This document shows positions 7,138 to 16,797 of a stretch of DNA of 46,689 nucleotides, one piece after another; positions within the stretch are counted from its first letter, which is position 1, and each line of letters opens with the position of its first letter. The stretch is from assembly GCF_001679645.1 (NCBI RefSeq), contig NZ_LRUN01000044.1:1-46689 (forward strand), written 5' to 3'. Source of the DNA: Pseudomonas bananamidigenes. GTDB lineage: Bacteria > Pseudomonadota > Gammaproteobacteria > Pseudomonadales > Pseudomonadaceae. A program made the position numbers and the translations under genes. The notes under the pieces were generated by a model, which was given only the letters and a program-made list of their open reading frames with translations, was not told the origin of the DNA and searched no databases.

Positions 7138-9522
7138 TCAACTGCCCGGCTGCGGTGGCTTGGCCAACTCAATCCCCGCCGCCCCCAGCCGCTTGAGTAT
7201 CTCGAACAACAAATCACTCTTGGTCTTGCCGACAATTCGCGGGCTGTCGACGTAGCCGGTCACGGTCAGGGTGATGCCATCGGGCGAAAGCTTGCTGAAG
7301 CGCACGAAGGGCGCCGGTTTGCCGAGGATGGTTTCGTGTTCTTTGTAGGTATCGAGCAACAGGCTTTTGACTTGTTCGGGATCGATGTCCAGCGGGAACA
7401 TAAGCTCCAGCGTCGCCACCCCCTGGGCACTGCCGCCGAGGGTGACGTTGCGCAGGTTCTGCGAGATCAGTTGCGAGTTGGGCACGATCACGATCGAGCG
7501 GTCACTGAGCTGGATCTCGGTGGCGCGCACGTTGATCCGCCGGATGTCGCCCTCGACGCCGCTGATGCTGATCAGATCGCCGACCTTGACCGGGCGCTCG
7601 GTGAGCAGGATCAGCCCGGAGACGAAATTCTTCACGATCTCCTGCAGACCGAAACCGATCCCCACCGACAGTGCGCTGACGATCCACGCCAGGTTGGTCC
7701 ACTGCACGCCCAGTGACGATAGCGTCAACAGAATCACCACTGCGTAGCCGATGTTGGAAAACAGCGTACTGAGCGATGCACACATGCCCGGGTCCATGTC
7801 GGTCTTGGGCAGGAACTCGTTGTCGAGCCAGCGGCGCAGGGCGCGAATCAGGTAGATGCCGATCAACAGCGCCAGCGCCGCGTTGAGCAGGTGGCCGGGA
7901 ACTATGTGCAGTTTGCGCAGGCCGGCGCCGCCGAGAATCGTACCGATGCTGGCGGCCAATTGGCCCAGCGTGGTGCCGATGCCGCCGACGAACAAGGTGA
8001 TCCCCGCCAGCAGCAACAGCGCGGCGCGGCCCACGCCGGCCAACAGGGTCGAGGCCTGTTCGAGGCGCCGGTCACCCACGCCCAGCAGTTGCTTCAAGGC
8101 CTTGCCGCTGGAGTGGCGGGGGGAGAAAAAATACTCGCAGCTGTCCTTGAGCAACTGCATCAACAGGTAGAAGCCGGACAGCACGATAAACGCCCACACC
8201 AGTTCATAGGTGATGAACCGCGCCAGCGAGACATAACCGGTGAGCAATGCGCCCAGGGAAATGACCATCGCCAATGTGGTGAGGCTGTAAATCACGCCGG
8301 CCAGGGTGTTGCCCGTCACCTGCGCATCCCCGGCGGCCGCCAGCGCCTTGCGCACCTTGCCGACGCGCATCAGCAGCACGGTGACAATGGCCAATACCAC
8401 CAGCGCGATCACGCCACGACCGGTGATCACGATCTGGCTGCTCATGCCGGACGAATTGCCGACTTGCACTGCGGTCACCAGCACCAGCAGTGTCGCGGCG
8501 AGGATCCGTGCGAAGGGCTTGAGCGTCAGAGCAACGGGTTCGGCAATCACCGGCAGCCGCCACGACGGATGTTCGGTTGAAAGCAACGCCCGGCTCAGGC
8601 CGGTGATCATCACGCAGGCGTACACCACTTTCTGGAATTCGTCGGAAAAGGTCGCCAGCATCGGCGGCAGCGGCACATGGCGGGTGCAGGCGTAATACAG
8701 CAGTTCCAGGGCGATCGCAGTGGTTGCCAGTGTCGCCAGCGCCGAGGCGAATGCCAGCGAGCTGCGCCGCAGCCGGCCTTCGGGCATGCGATGAATGCAT
8801 ACCCACGCCAGCCAGCGGTCGGCCAGACGCCGGCCCAGCGTCCAGATGACGAAAGACAACACTACCAGCACGGCGGTGTAGAACCGTTGTCCCGGTTGCC
8901 AGGCCTCGGTGCCGGTTTCCTTGACCTGCTGGACGAACTCCTGCAAGCGTTGGCGATCCTCAGGGGCGGGATCGACCACGGGCGACCAGAAATCCGGGCT
9001 CAGCACGCTGTCGGTGCGCAGGGTGAGTTCGCTTTCCAGCAGCGTGCGGCGTATGCCGGCGATCTGGGTGATCAGCTCCGTGGCGCTTTGTTTGAGCGTG
9101 GCCAGATTCTTCAGCGCGGTGTCGACCTTGTTTTTCTGTTCGATCAGCGTCGCCCGTTGCGCGGCGATATCGGCTTGTTCGGCGGCGACTGTTTCCGTCG
9201 GCGCCGCGCCCAGCACGCCCAGTTGCACGGTCAGTTGCGCCTGCTGCGGCAATAGCGAAGCCGACAGCCGATCGATGTCGAGAATGAATGTCTGCACCCG
9301 ATCCTGCGGACCTTCGAGCTGGTTGTAATTGTTGGCGGACGAGATCTGTTGCTTGAGGCCGTCGAGGCGTAGCTGCAACGCTTGCAGATCACTTTGCGTG
9401 ACGCCGGGAAGCGGGGCGCCTGTGTCGGCGACACCCGGCAGGTCGGCCGCCGACACCATGGTCAGGCCCGGGCCGAGCAGGATCAGGACAACCAACATCA
9501 ATGACTTCAAGGCAGGGCGCAT
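7138..9522 (-). CDS. Large MscS-type mechanosensitive channel with DUF3772 region
   Basis: The 794-aa protein starts with a signal peptide (MRPALKSLMLVVLILLGPGL ... VSAADLPG). A periplasmic helical/coiled-coil region rich in Q, A and L follows (about 25-180, DUF3772-like), then about ten membrane segments. The MscS core has the pore helix and beta-domain signature GIGFGLQEIVKNFVSGLILL, then TERPVKVGDLISISGVEGDI and IVPNSQLISQNLRN. It is much longer than the 286-aa E. coli MscS and resembles the MscK/MscM class of osmotic safety valves. ATG 9522 is preferred because it begins the signal peptide; a TTG at 9552 is in frame but less likely. It is divergent from the copper operon. Confidence 0.88.
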   Translation of the reverse strand: MRPALKSLMLVVLILLGPGLTMVSAADLPGVADTGAPLPGVTQSDLQALQLRLDGLKQQISSANNYNQLEGPQDRVQTFILDIDRLSASLLPQQAQLTVQLGVLGAAPTETVAAEQADIAAQRATLIEQKNKVDTALKNLATLKQSATELITQIAGIRRTLLESELTLRTDSVLSPDFWSPVVDPAPEDRQRLQEFVQQVKETGTEAWQPGQRFYTAVLVVLSFVIWTLGRRLADRWLAWVCIHRMPEGRLRRSSLAFASALATLATTAIALELLYYACTRHVPLPPMLATFSDEFQKVVYACVMITGLSRALLSTEHPSWRLPVIAEPVALTLKPFARILAATLLVLVTAVQVGNSSGMSSQIVITGRGVIALVVLAIVTVLLMRVGKVRKALAAAGDAQVTGNTLAGVIYSLTTLAMVISLGALLTGYVSLARFITYELVWAFIVLSGFYLLMQLLKDSCEYFFSPRHSSGKALKQLLGVGDRRLEQASTLLAGVGRAALLLLAGITLFVGGIGTTLGQLAASIGTILGGAGLRKLHIVPGHLLNAALALLIGIYLIRALRRWLDNEFLPKTDMDPGMCASLSTLFSNIGYAVVILLTLSSLGVQWTNLAWIVSALSVGIGFGLQEIVKNFVSGLILLTERPVKVGDLISISGVEGDIRRINVRATEIQLSDRSIVIVPNSQLISQNLRNVTLGGSAQGVATLELMFPLDIDPEQVKSLLLDTYKEHETILGKPAPFVRFSKLSPDGITLTVTGYVDSPRIVGKTKSDLLFEILKRLGAAGIELAKPPQPGS

Positions 9523-9679
9523 GGGGCTGACGGATTCCGGTTGAGCACACAAACACTCAGGTTAGGTGATCGTTCGAGTGCTGCATGATTTTCCGTGGCT
9601 AATCCTGGCTTAATGTTCATCCGCTGATATCGCCGGCACTTGATTGTGAATCCCTTTTTTCGTCACTAGACTCACGGCC

Positions 9680-10021
9680 ATGAAACGCTGTCTGCGGTTT
9701 TGTCTTGTCTTCCTGATCAGCCTGGCGCTTCCCCTCAGCGGGATGGCGGGCGTGCAGGCGCCGACGGAACCCTGCCCGATGCAGGCCATGGGCATGGCGA
9801 TGATGGATGGCATGGGCATGGATTGCTGCAAGGACATGAAAAGCCCCAACGATCACGGCGCGCCTTGCAAGCCTGGCCAGGAGTGCAAGACCGGCGGTGT
9901 GCTGCAAGTCGCGATCTTCAAACCGCCCGTCACCGTGTTCAGCCCCGTGACGCATTCTTTCTTCAGTGATTCCCTGCCCGTAGCGACCCCGTCCGGGGTC
10001 TGGCGACCGCCCCGCGTCTGA
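9680..10021 (+). CDS. Met/Cys-rich secreted peptide heading the copper efflux operon
   Basis: The 113-aa product has a clear signal peptide (about residues 1-24, LVFLISLALPLSGMAG). A short mature part follows, dense in possible Cu(I) ligands: CPMQAMGMAMMDGMGMDCC, then CKDM and a C-x(6)-C pair. The rest is unstructured. It is the first gene before cusCBAF on the same strand, 99 bases before the cusC ATG. I infer a periplasmic copper/silver-binding role. I do not recognise a named family; small Met-rich peptides are common beside Cus and Cop loci. Confidence 0.7.
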   Translation: MKRCLRFCLVFLISLALPLSGMAGVQAPTEPCPMQAMGMAMMDGMGMDCCKDMKSPNDHGAPCKPGQECKTGGVLQVAIFKPPVTVFSPVTHSFFSDSLPVATPSGVWRPPRV

Positions 10022-10120
10022 TTCCTGTCTCCCTTGAAAACTCATTCCGCCCTGGCGGAGTGGATTGGCTGTGCGCGTGTTTTACGCCGCGTGCAGCGCA
10101 CGATCACAGGAATCGTAACC

Positions 10121-11371
10121 ATGAAATTCAAGTGCACAGGTTGGCCACTCGTGGCCGGCCTTGCGGCAAGTGTGCTCGCGTGGCCGGGTTTCGCCGCCGC
10201 GCTGACACTCGATGAAGCGCTGCGGCTGGCGGAAGCCAACGCGCCGTCGCTGAACGCTCAAGATGCAAAACTCCAGGCCGCCAGCAGCGCTGCCATCCCG
10301 GCGGGGGAGTTGCCTGATCCGAAACTGGTGCTGGGTGTGCAGAACTACCCCGTGGGAGGGCCGGATCGATACAGCCTCGACAAGGACTTCATGACCATGC
10401 AAATGGTCGGCTGGCGTCAGGACATGCCCAACAACGACAAGCGCAAGGCGCGCATCGAAGTCGCCGAGGCAGCCGTCGAGCGGGCGGCGGCGGAACGTCG
10501 TGTTGAACGCCTCAAGGTCCGGCAGGCCACGGCACTGGCGTGGATCGGCCGCTATTCGGTGGAGCGCAAACAGGCGCTGCTTCAGGACTTCTACAAGGAA
10601 AACCGCTTGCTGAGCGATACCGTGCGGGCGCAGATCGCTGGTGGCCGCGCGCAACCTGCCGACGCGGTGACGCCGAAGCAGGAAGCCGCCCGACTGGCCG
10701 AGCAAGAAGACAACCTGACGCTGGAACGCACACAGGCCCAAGCGGCCCTCAAACGCTGGATCGGCGCTGCCGCCAACGACAAGCCCGAAGGCAGCCTGCC
10801 GCAGTGGCCGGTCGACCCTGCGAACTTCAATCATCAACTGCAACACCATCCCGAACTGGCCGCGTTTGCGCCCATGGCCCGCGAAGCACAGGCGAAGGTG
10901 CAGGAAGCCGTGTCCGAGAAAAAGTCCGACTGGAGCTGGGAAGTGGATTACCAGCACCGTGGTCGCGAATTCGGCGACATGGTCAGCGTGCAGTTTGCCT
11001 GGGACCTGCCGCTGTTTCCCGAATCGCGACAGAACCCGAAGATCGCCGCCCGCCAGGCTGAACTCAGCCAGATCGAAGCACAGCGCGAAGCCCTGTCCCG
11101 GGAGCATGGCGAACAACTGGAAAACGAGCTGGCCGAGTACGCACGCCTCGACCGCGCGGTGCTGCGCAACCAGCAAAGCCTGGTGCCGCTGGCCAAAGAG
11201 AAGGTCGAGTTGAGCCTCGCCAGTTATCGCGCCGGCAAGGGCGATCTGAACGCTGTCGTCAGCGCCCGTCGTGAACTCATCGACGCACGACTCAAACAGA
11301 TCGACGTGGAAGAACAGCGCGCACTGAGCGCTGCGCGTCTGCATTTCGCTTATGGGGAGACCAGCCTGTGA
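10121..11371 (+). CDS. cusC: Outer-membrane efflux channel of a Cus-type system (TolC family)
   Basis: The 416-aa protein has a signal peptide (MKFKCTGWPLVAG ... FAAALTLDEALRLAEANAP). Two long helical repeats typical of TolC-family outer-membrane factors follow. It has no lipobox, unlike E. coli CusC. ATG 10121 is chosen because ACAGGA lies about ten bases upstream and it begins the signal peptide; the frame is open further upstream. Its stop overlaps the GTG of cusB by four bases, showing translational coupling. With CusB and CusA it should form the tripartite channel that moves Cu(I)/Ag(I) out of the cell. Confidence 0.87.
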   Translation: MKFKCTGWPLVAGLAASVLAWPGFAAALTLDEALRLAEANAPSLNAQDAKLQAASSAAIPAGELPDPKLVLGVQNYPVGGPDRYSLDKDFMTMQMVGWRQDMPNNDKRKARIEVAEAAVERAAAERRVERLKVRQATALAWIGRYSVERKQALLQDFYKENRLLSDTVRAQIAGGRAQPADAVTPKQEAARLAEQEDNLTLERTQAQAALKRWIGAAANDKPEGSLPQWPVDPANFNHQLQHHPELAAFAPMAREAQAKVQEAVSEKKSDWSWEVDYQHRGREFGDMVSVQFAWDLPLFPESRQNPKIAARQAELSQIEAQREALSREHGEQLENELAEYARLDRAVLRNQQSLVPLAKEKVELSLASYRAGKGDLNAVVSARRELIDARLKQIDVEEQRALSAARLHFAYGETSL

Positions 11372-12615
11372 ACCTACCAAAACACAACAGCCTCTGGTTG
11401 GCCGGCCTCGCCCTTGCTGTGGGGGTAGCAGCGGGCTATGGCGTGGCTTTTCAGCGCATGCCTGGCGCAACCGGAGCGGCAGCGGAGCAGGGCACCGAAC
11501 CCAAGGCCCTGTACTGGTATGACCCGATGTACCCGCAGCAGAAATTCGACAAACCCGGAAAGTCGCCCTTCATGGACATGCAACTGGTACCTCGATACGC
11601 CAGCGAAGGCGCGGGCAATGCGACGGTGAGTATCGATCCGGGCCTGAGCCAGAATCTCGGGCTGCGCACGGCAACGGTTGTGCGCGGGCGGTTTTCCTCC
11701 AGCCTCGATGTGAGCGGTGTGCTGGCCTTCAACGAGCGTGATGTGGCGGTGATCCAGACCCGCACCAGCGGTTTTGTCGAACGGGTCTACACCCGGGCGC
11801 CGGGGGATGTGCTGGCGGCGGGGGCGCCATTGGCGGACATTCTCGTACCGGACTGGGCGGCAGCGCAGGCCGAGTTTCTGGCCCTCAAGCGCAGCGGTGA
11901 GCGGGAGTTGATTTCGGCGGCGCGCCAGCGTTTGCAACTGACCGGTATGCCGTCGAGCCTGATCGCACAAATGGAGCGTAGCGGTAAGGTTCAGCCGAAC
12001 CTGACCGTCACCAGCCCGGTGGGTGGCGTGGTGCAGGAACTCAACGTGCGCACCGGCATGACCGTGGCGAGCGGCGAGACGCTGGCGCGGATCAATGGCC
12101 TGGAAAGCGTATGGCTTGCCGTGGCGGTGCCGGAAGCGCAGACAGGCGCCATCAGTGAAGGGCAAGCCATCGAGGCGCGGCTGTCGGCGTTTCCCGGCGC
12201 CGTGTTCAACGGCAAGGTCAGCGCCATTCTGCCGGACACCAACCCCGACAGCCGTACCCTGCGCGTGCGGGTTGAACTGGCCAACACCGAGGGTCGCTTG
12301 CGGCCGGGGATGACCGCTCAGGTAAGGCTGAACAGCTCGACCGGCCAGGACAGCCTGTGGGTGCCGAGCGAGGCGGTGATCCGCACCGGCAAGCGGGCCC
12401 TGGTCATGCTGGCCGAGGACGCGGGGCACTATCGCCCGCTGGAGGTACGGCCCGGGCAGGAAAGCGACGGCAAGACGCTGATCCTTCAAGGCCTGGAAGA
12501 AGGGCAGAAGGTCGTGACCTCCGGCCAGTTCCTGCTCGACTCCGAAGCCAGCCTGAAAGGTATCGTCGCCGCGCCGCTTGAGAGGGAAGGCGAAAACTCG
12601 GAGAGCCAGCCATGA
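11368..12615 (+). CDS. cusB: Periplasmic adaptor of Cu(I)/Ag(I) RND efflux
   Basis: The 415-aa protein has an N-terminal membrane anchor (about residues 8-28). A heavy-metal-binding domain follows (YWYDPMYPQQKFDKPGKSPF then MDMQLVPRY, about 48-74) with the Met/Tyr signature found in CusB-type adaptors. Then come the barrel-sandwich/lipoyl hairpin and beta-barrel domains of membrane fusion proteins (SGFVERVYTRAPGDVLAAG; VTSPVGGVVQELNVRTGM). The start is GTG, overlapping the cusC stop; the stop overlaps the cusA ATG. The metal-binding domain and the CusA methionines favour copper/silver over zinc/cobalt. Confidence 0.92.
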   Translation: MNLPKHNSLWLAGLALAVGVAAGYGVAFQRMPGATGAAAEQGTEPKALYWYDPMYPQQKFDKPGKSPFMDMQLVPRYASEGAGNATVSIDPGLSQNLGLRTATVVRGRFSSSLDVSGVLAFNERDVAVIQTRTSGFVERVYTRAPGDVLAAGAPLADILVPDWAAAQAEFLALKRSGERELISAARQRLQLTGMPSSLIAQMERSGKVQPNLTVTSPVGGVVQELNVRTGMTVASGETLARINGLESVWLAVAVPEAQTGAISEGQAIEARLSAFPGAVFNGKVSAILPDTNPDSRTLRVRVELANTEGRLRPGMTAQVRLNSSTGQDSLWVPSEAVIRTGKRALVMLAEDAGHYRPLEVRPGQESDGKTLILQGLEEGQKVVTSGQFLLDSEASLKGIVAAPLEREGENSESQP

Positions 12616-15600
12616 TCGCCGCGCTGATTCGCTGGTCCGTGGCCAACCGCTTTCTGGTGCTGTTGGCGACGTTGTTTGTCACCGGTTGGGGGGTGTGGTC
12701 GGTGCAGAGCACGCCGATCGATGCATTGCCGGACTTGTCCGATGTGCAGGTGATCATCCGCACGCCGTACCCCGGGCAGGCACCGCAGATCGTCGAGAAC
12801 CAGGTGACCTATCCGCTGACCACCACCATGCTGTCGGTGCCGGGGGCGAAAACCGTCCGTGGTTATTCGTTTTTCGGTGACAGTTTCGTGTACGTGCTGT
12901 TCGAGGACGGCACCGATCAGTATTGGGCGCGTTCGCGGGTGCTGGAGTACCTGAGCCAGATCCAGAGTCGTCTGCCGGCCAGTGCCAAACCGGCGCTGGG
13001 CCCGGATGCCACCGGGGTCGGCTGGATTTACCAGTACGCGCTGGTGGACCGCACGGGGCAGCATGATCTGGCGCAACTGCGCGCCTTGCAGGACTGGTTC
13101 CTCAGGTTCGAGCTCAAGACCCTGCCCAACGTCGCCGAAGTCGCCACCCTTGGCGGCATGGTCAAGCAGTATCAGGTGCAGCCCGATCCGGTAAAACTGG
13201 CCAGCCTCGGCATCACCCTGGCGCAAGTGCGTGAAGCCATCGGCAAGGCCAATCAGGAAACCGGCGGTGCGGTGCTGGAAATGGCTGAGACCGAGTTCAT
13301 CGTGCGTGCGTCCGGCTACCTGAAAACCCTCGATGATTTCCGGGCAATCCCGCTCAAACTCGGTGCGGGCGGAGTGCCGGTGACCCTGGGCGATGTCGCA
13401 ACGATCCAGACCGGGCCGGACATGCGTCGGGGCATCACCGAGCTGGACGGCCAGGGCGAAACCGTCGGTGGCGTGGTGGTTTTGCGCAGCGGCAAAAACG
13501 CCCGGGAGACCATCGCGGCGGTCAAGGCCAAGCTCGATGACATGAAAAGCAGCCTGCCGCCCGGCGTGGAGATCGTCACCACCTACGACCGCAGCAAACT
13601 CATCGATCGCGCCGTGGACAACCTCAGCCACAAACTGCTCGAAGAGTTCATCGTAGTGGCGCTGGTCTGCGGGATCTTCCTCTGGCATCTGCGCTCGTCA
13701 CTGGTGGCGATCATCTCGTTGCCGGTGGGTGTCCTGATTGCGTTCATCGTCATGCGTCATCAGGGGCTGAACGCCAACATCATGTCACTGGGCGGGATTG
13801 CCATCGACATTGGTGCCATGGTCGATGCCGCCGTGGTGATGATCGAGAACGCCCACAAGAAAATCGAAGCGTGGCACGCCGCCAATCCGGGGCAGGCGCT
13901 CAAGGGCGAACGCCATTGGCAGGTGATGACCGACGCGGCGGCAGAGGTGGGGCCGGCGCTGTTCTTCTGCCTGTTGATCATCACGCTGTCGTTCATCCCG
14001 GTGTTTACCTTGCAGGCTCAGGAGGGACGATTGTTCGGCCCGCTGGCGTTCACCAAGACCTATGCCATGGCAGCTGCAGCGGGACTGTCGGTGACACTGG
14101 TGCCGGTGCTGATGGGGTACTGGATTCGCGGCCGGATTCCGGATGAGCGCCACAATCCGCTCAATCGTTGGCTGATCCGGATCTACCAGCCGGCGCTGGA
14201 TGCGGTGTTGCAGCGGCCGAAACTCACCCTGCTGGTGGCGCTGCTGGTGTTTATCAGCGCGGCGTGGCCGGTGTCGCGCCTGGGGGGTGAGTTTCTGCCG
14301 CCACTGGACGAAGGCGATTTGCTGTACATGCCTTCGGCCTTGCCGGGATTGTCAGCGCAAAAAGCTGCGCAATTGCTGCAACAGACCGACCGCCTGATCA
14401 AGACCGTGCCCGAGGTCGAGCATGTGTTCGGCAAGGCCGGTCGCGCCGAAACCGCTACCGATCCGGCGCCGCTGGAGATGTTCGAAACCACCATCCAGTT
14501 CAAGCCCCACGAACAATGGCGTCCGGGCATGACCCCGGAAAAACTCGTGGAAGAACTGGACCGCGTGGTGAAAGTACCGGGGCTGACCAACATCTGGATC
14601 CCGCCGATCCGCAACCGCATCGACATGCTCGCTACCGGGATCAAAAGTCCCATCGGGGTAAAAGTCGCCGGCAACGACCTGGCGCAGATCGATGCGGTGA
14701 CCCAGGCCGTCGAACGCGTGGCCAAAGACGTGCCCGGCGTCAGTTCGGCGCTGGCCGAGCGCCTCACAGGTGGCCGCTACATCGACGTCGATATCGACCG
14801 CACCGCCGCCGGTCGCTACGGGCTCAATATCAGCGATGTGCAATCCATCGTCGCTGGCGCCATCGGTGGAGAAACCGTCGGGGAAACCATCGAGGGGCTG
14901 GCGCGATTCCCGATCAACATCCGTTATCCACGAGAGTGGCGCGACTCGCCGGATGCTCTGCAACAGCTGCCGATTTACACGCCCTCGGGCAGTCAGGTCA
15001 CCCTCGGTATGCTGGCGAAAATCCGGGTCACGGACGGCCCGCCAATGCTCAAGAGCGAAAACGCCCGACCGTCCGGCTGGGTGTACATCGACGTGCGAGG
15101 ACGGGACATCGCTTCGGTGGTGGGTGACTTGCGTCGAGCGGTCAACGAGCAGGTGAAATTGCAGCCCGGCATGAGCCTGAGTTACTCGGGGCAATTCGAG
15201 TTTCTCGAACGGGCCAACGCTCGCCTGAAACTGGTGGTGCCGGCCACGTTGCTGATCATATTCGTGCTGCTCTACCTGACCTTCGCCCGTTTCGACGAAG
15301 CACTGCTGATCATGGCCACGTTGCCGTTCGCCTTGAGTGGCGGCGCCTGGTTTCTCTATCTGTTGGGCTACAACCTGTCGGTCGCCACTGGGGTGGGATT
15401 CATTGCGTTGGCCGGGGTCTCGGCCGAGTTCGGCGTGATCATGCTGTTGTACCTGAAAAACGCTTGGGCCGAACGCAAAAACTGCGGCGATCATACCGAG
15501 CGCGGTCTGGTCGCGGCGATTGGCGAAGGCGCCGTGCAGCGCGTACGCCCGAAGGCCATGACCGTGGCCGTGATCATCGCGGGCCTGTTGCCGATCCTGC

Positions 15601-15770
15601 TGGCTAGCGGCACCGGCAGCGAAGTCATGAGCCGCATCGCCGCGCCCATGGTCGGCGGCATGGTCACAGCGCCCCTGTTGTCCCTGTTCGTCATTCCGGC
15701 GGCGTATCGGTTGATGCGCCGTCGTCGTTTGTCCGCTGAAACCCTCCCACCTGAAGGAAAAAGCTCATGA
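12612..15770 (+). CDS. cusA: Cu(I)/Ag(I) RND efflux pump
   Basis: The 1052-aa protein is a full-length heavy-metal-efflux RND pump with twelve membrane helices. The three methionines of the E. coli CusA metal relay are conserved at the same numbers: M573 (LLYMPSALPG), M623 (PLEMFETT) and M672 (NRIDMLATGI). The proton-relay region reads GGIAIDIGAMVDAAVVMIEN. These residues assign monovalent copper/silver rather than Co/Zn/Cd (CzcA). It overlaps cusB by four bases (ATGA) and cusF by four. It exports metal from periplasm and cytosol through CusB and CusC. No cusRS or copRS sensor pair is present in the window. Confidence 0.95.
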   Translation: MIAALIRWSVANRFLVLLATLFVTGWGVWSVQSTPIDALPDLSDVQVIIRTPYPGQAPQIVENQVTYPLTTTMLSVPGAKTVRGYSFFGDSFVYVLFEDGTDQYWARSRVLEYLSQIQSRLPASAKPALGPDATGVGWIYQYALVDRTGQHDLAQLRALQDWFLRFELKTLPNVAEVATLGGMVKQYQVQPDPVKLASLGITLAQVREAIGKANQETGGAVLEMAETEFIVRASGYLKTLDDFRAIPLKLGAGGVPVTLGDVATIQTGPDMRRGITELDGQGETVGGVVVLRSGKNARETIAAVKAKLDDMKSSLPPGVEIVTTYDRSKLIDRAVDNLSHKLLEEFIVVALVCGIFLWHLRSSLVAIISLPVGVLIAFIVMRHQGLNANIMSLGGIAIDIGAMVDAAVVMIENAHKKIEAWHAANPGQALKGERHWQVMTDAAAEVGPALFFCLLIITLSFIPVFTLQAQEGRLFGPLAFTKTYAMAAAAGLSVTLVPVLMGYWIRGRIPDERHNPLNRWLIRIYQPALDAVLQRPKLTLLVALLVFISAAWPVSRLGGEFLPPLDEGDLLYMPSALPGLSAQKAAQLLQQTDRLIKTVPEVEHVFGKAGRAETATDPAPLEMFETTIQFKPHEQWRPGMTPEKLVEELDRVVKVPGLTNIWIPPIRNRIDMLATGIKSPIGVKVAGNDLAQIDAVTQAVERVAKDVPGVSSALAERLTGGRYIDVDIDRTAAGRYGLNISDVQSIVAGAIGGETVGETIEGLARFPINIRYPREWRDSPDALQQLPIYTPSGSQVTLGMLAKIRVTDGPPMLKSENARPSGWVYIDVRGRDIASVVGDLRRAVNEQVKLQPGMSLSYSGQFEFLERANARLKLVVPATLLIIFVLLYLTFARFDEALLIMATLPFALSGGAWFLYLLGYNLSVATGVGFIALAGVSAEFGVIMLLYLKNAWAERKNCGDHTERGLVAAIGEGAVQRVRPKAMTVAVIIAGLLPILLASGTGSEVMSRIAAPMVGGMVTAPLLSLFVIPAAYRLMRRRRLSAETLPPEGKSS

Positions 15771-16123
15771 AACTGATCCCGATCACCTTTGCAGGCACGC
15801 TGGTTGCGTTCGCTTTTACGGTGCAGGCAGAAGACATGCCCGGCATGAAAATGGACGACATGCAAGGCATGCAGATGCAGGCCGCGACGCAACAGGCACC
15901 TGCCGCGAATGCCGAGGGCACGATCAAGGCGATCGATGCCGCGAAGTACACCGTGACCGTGACCATTGCACACGGCGCCGTTCCTGCGTTGCAGTGGCCG
16001 CCGATGACCATGGGCTTCGCCGCGACTCAGGAGCAACTGGCCGGGTTGGCGGTGGGCGACCGGGTGAAGTTTTCGTTCCGGATGGAGGGCAGCAAGGCGA
16101 TGCTGGTTTCGATCAGCAAGTAA
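15767..16123 (+). CDS. cusF: Periplasmic Cu(I)/Ag(I) metallochaperone
   Basis: The 118-aa protein has a signal peptide (about residues 1-21). A Met/Asp-rich linker (DMPGMKMDDMQGMQMQ) leads into a CusF-type OB fold whose ligands are all visible: His in TIAHGAVPAL, then W-P-P-M-T-M, the Trp-Met-Met set of CusF. CusF hands Cu(I) or Ag(I) to CusB. In E. coli cusF lies between cusC and cusB; here it is the last gene, coupled to cusA by an ATGA overlap. The Met-rich linker before the domain is an additional possible metal site. Confidence 0.93.
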   Translation: MKLIPITFAGTLVAFAFTVQAEDMPGMKMDDMQGMQMQAATQQAPAANAEGTIKAIDAAKYTVTVTIAHGAVPALQWPPMTMGFAATQEQLAGLAVGDRVKFSFRMEGSKAMLVSISK

Positions 16124-16132
16124 GGTCGTAAT

Positions 16133-16163
16133 AACGGCGCGAACATTCGCGCCGTTTTTTTTT
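16133..16163 (+). terminator. intrinsic terminator of the cus operon
   Basis: The GC-rich palindrome CGGCGCGAA/TTCGCGCCG (16135-16154) is followed by nine T residues, starting 9 bases after the cusF stop codon. Confidence 0.92.
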
Positions 16164-16193
16164 AGTTGGGCAGGTCGGTCATGACGACTCCGG

Positions 16194-16664
16194 TCATAGC
16201 AGGCTGATGCGGTCGAGCTCGCGCTTGAGGGCATCGCGGTCGAGCTCGGCGAAGGGCAGGGCGAGGAAGGCCCGGCAGCGGGTTTCGATCCGGGCGAGGG
16301 TGGCGTGGAACGCTGCGTTGACAGTGGTCTCATCGCCACGCACTTCCGACGGATCCTCCAGCCCCCAATGGGCCTTCAAGGCGGGCCCGAAATAGACGGG
16401 GCAGGCTTCACCGGCGGCCTTGTCGCACACGGTGATGACGATGTCCGGCGGGTTGTCTTCGAAAGCGTCGTTGCCCTTGCTGCTCAACCCGACGGTGGAA
16501 ATACCGGCCTCCTGCAACGTGGTCAGGCTGCGTGGCAACACCTGGCCCTTGGGGAAACTGCCGGCGCTGACCGCCTCGAAACCTTGCAGCGCCAGGTGAT
16601 TGAACATCGCTTCGGACAGAATGCTGCGACAACTGTTGGCGGTGCACATGAATAGAACGCGCAT
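16194..16664 (-). CDS. arsC: Arsenate reductase, low-molecular-weight phosphatase type
   Basis: The 156-aa protein starts with the phosphatase P-loop MCTANSCRS (Cys-x5-Arg-Ser). Further redox cysteines sit in ITVCDKAAGEACPVYFG, the pattern of the LMW-phosphatase-type ArsC. These enzymes reduce arsenate to arsenite, which is then exported. The start is supported by GAGGA upstream of the ATG. No arsB, acr3, arsR or arsH is in the window, so it is either an isolated copy or linked by function to the neighbouring metal cluster. It converges on the copper operon. Confidence 0.88.
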   Translation of the reverse strand: MRVLFMCTANSCRSILSEAMFNHLALQGFEAVSAGSFPKGQVLPRSLTTLQEAGISTVGLSSKGNDAFEDNPPDIVITVCDKAAGEACPVYFGPALKAHWGLEDPSEVRGDETTVNAAFHATLARIETRCRAFLALPFAELDRDALKRELDRISLL

Positions 16665-16797
16665 GATCGGTCCTCAGCAGGCGGATGTATTGAGCGGGCG
16701 GTCGCACGAAGCGGCGAGTCGCGCACTGTTTGCATATGTATAGGGCAAGCGCTTGAATCGATGACACCAGGCGCGTCGAAAGAAGGCGTTGGGCGAT

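Noticed and set aside
12486..13688. Long open frame antisense to cusB/cusA (400 codons), and similar ones antisense to btuB, mscS and the phn genes
   Set aside because: Shadow frames of G+C-rich genes: His/Arg/Gln-rich, no family resemblance, no ribosome-binding sites.
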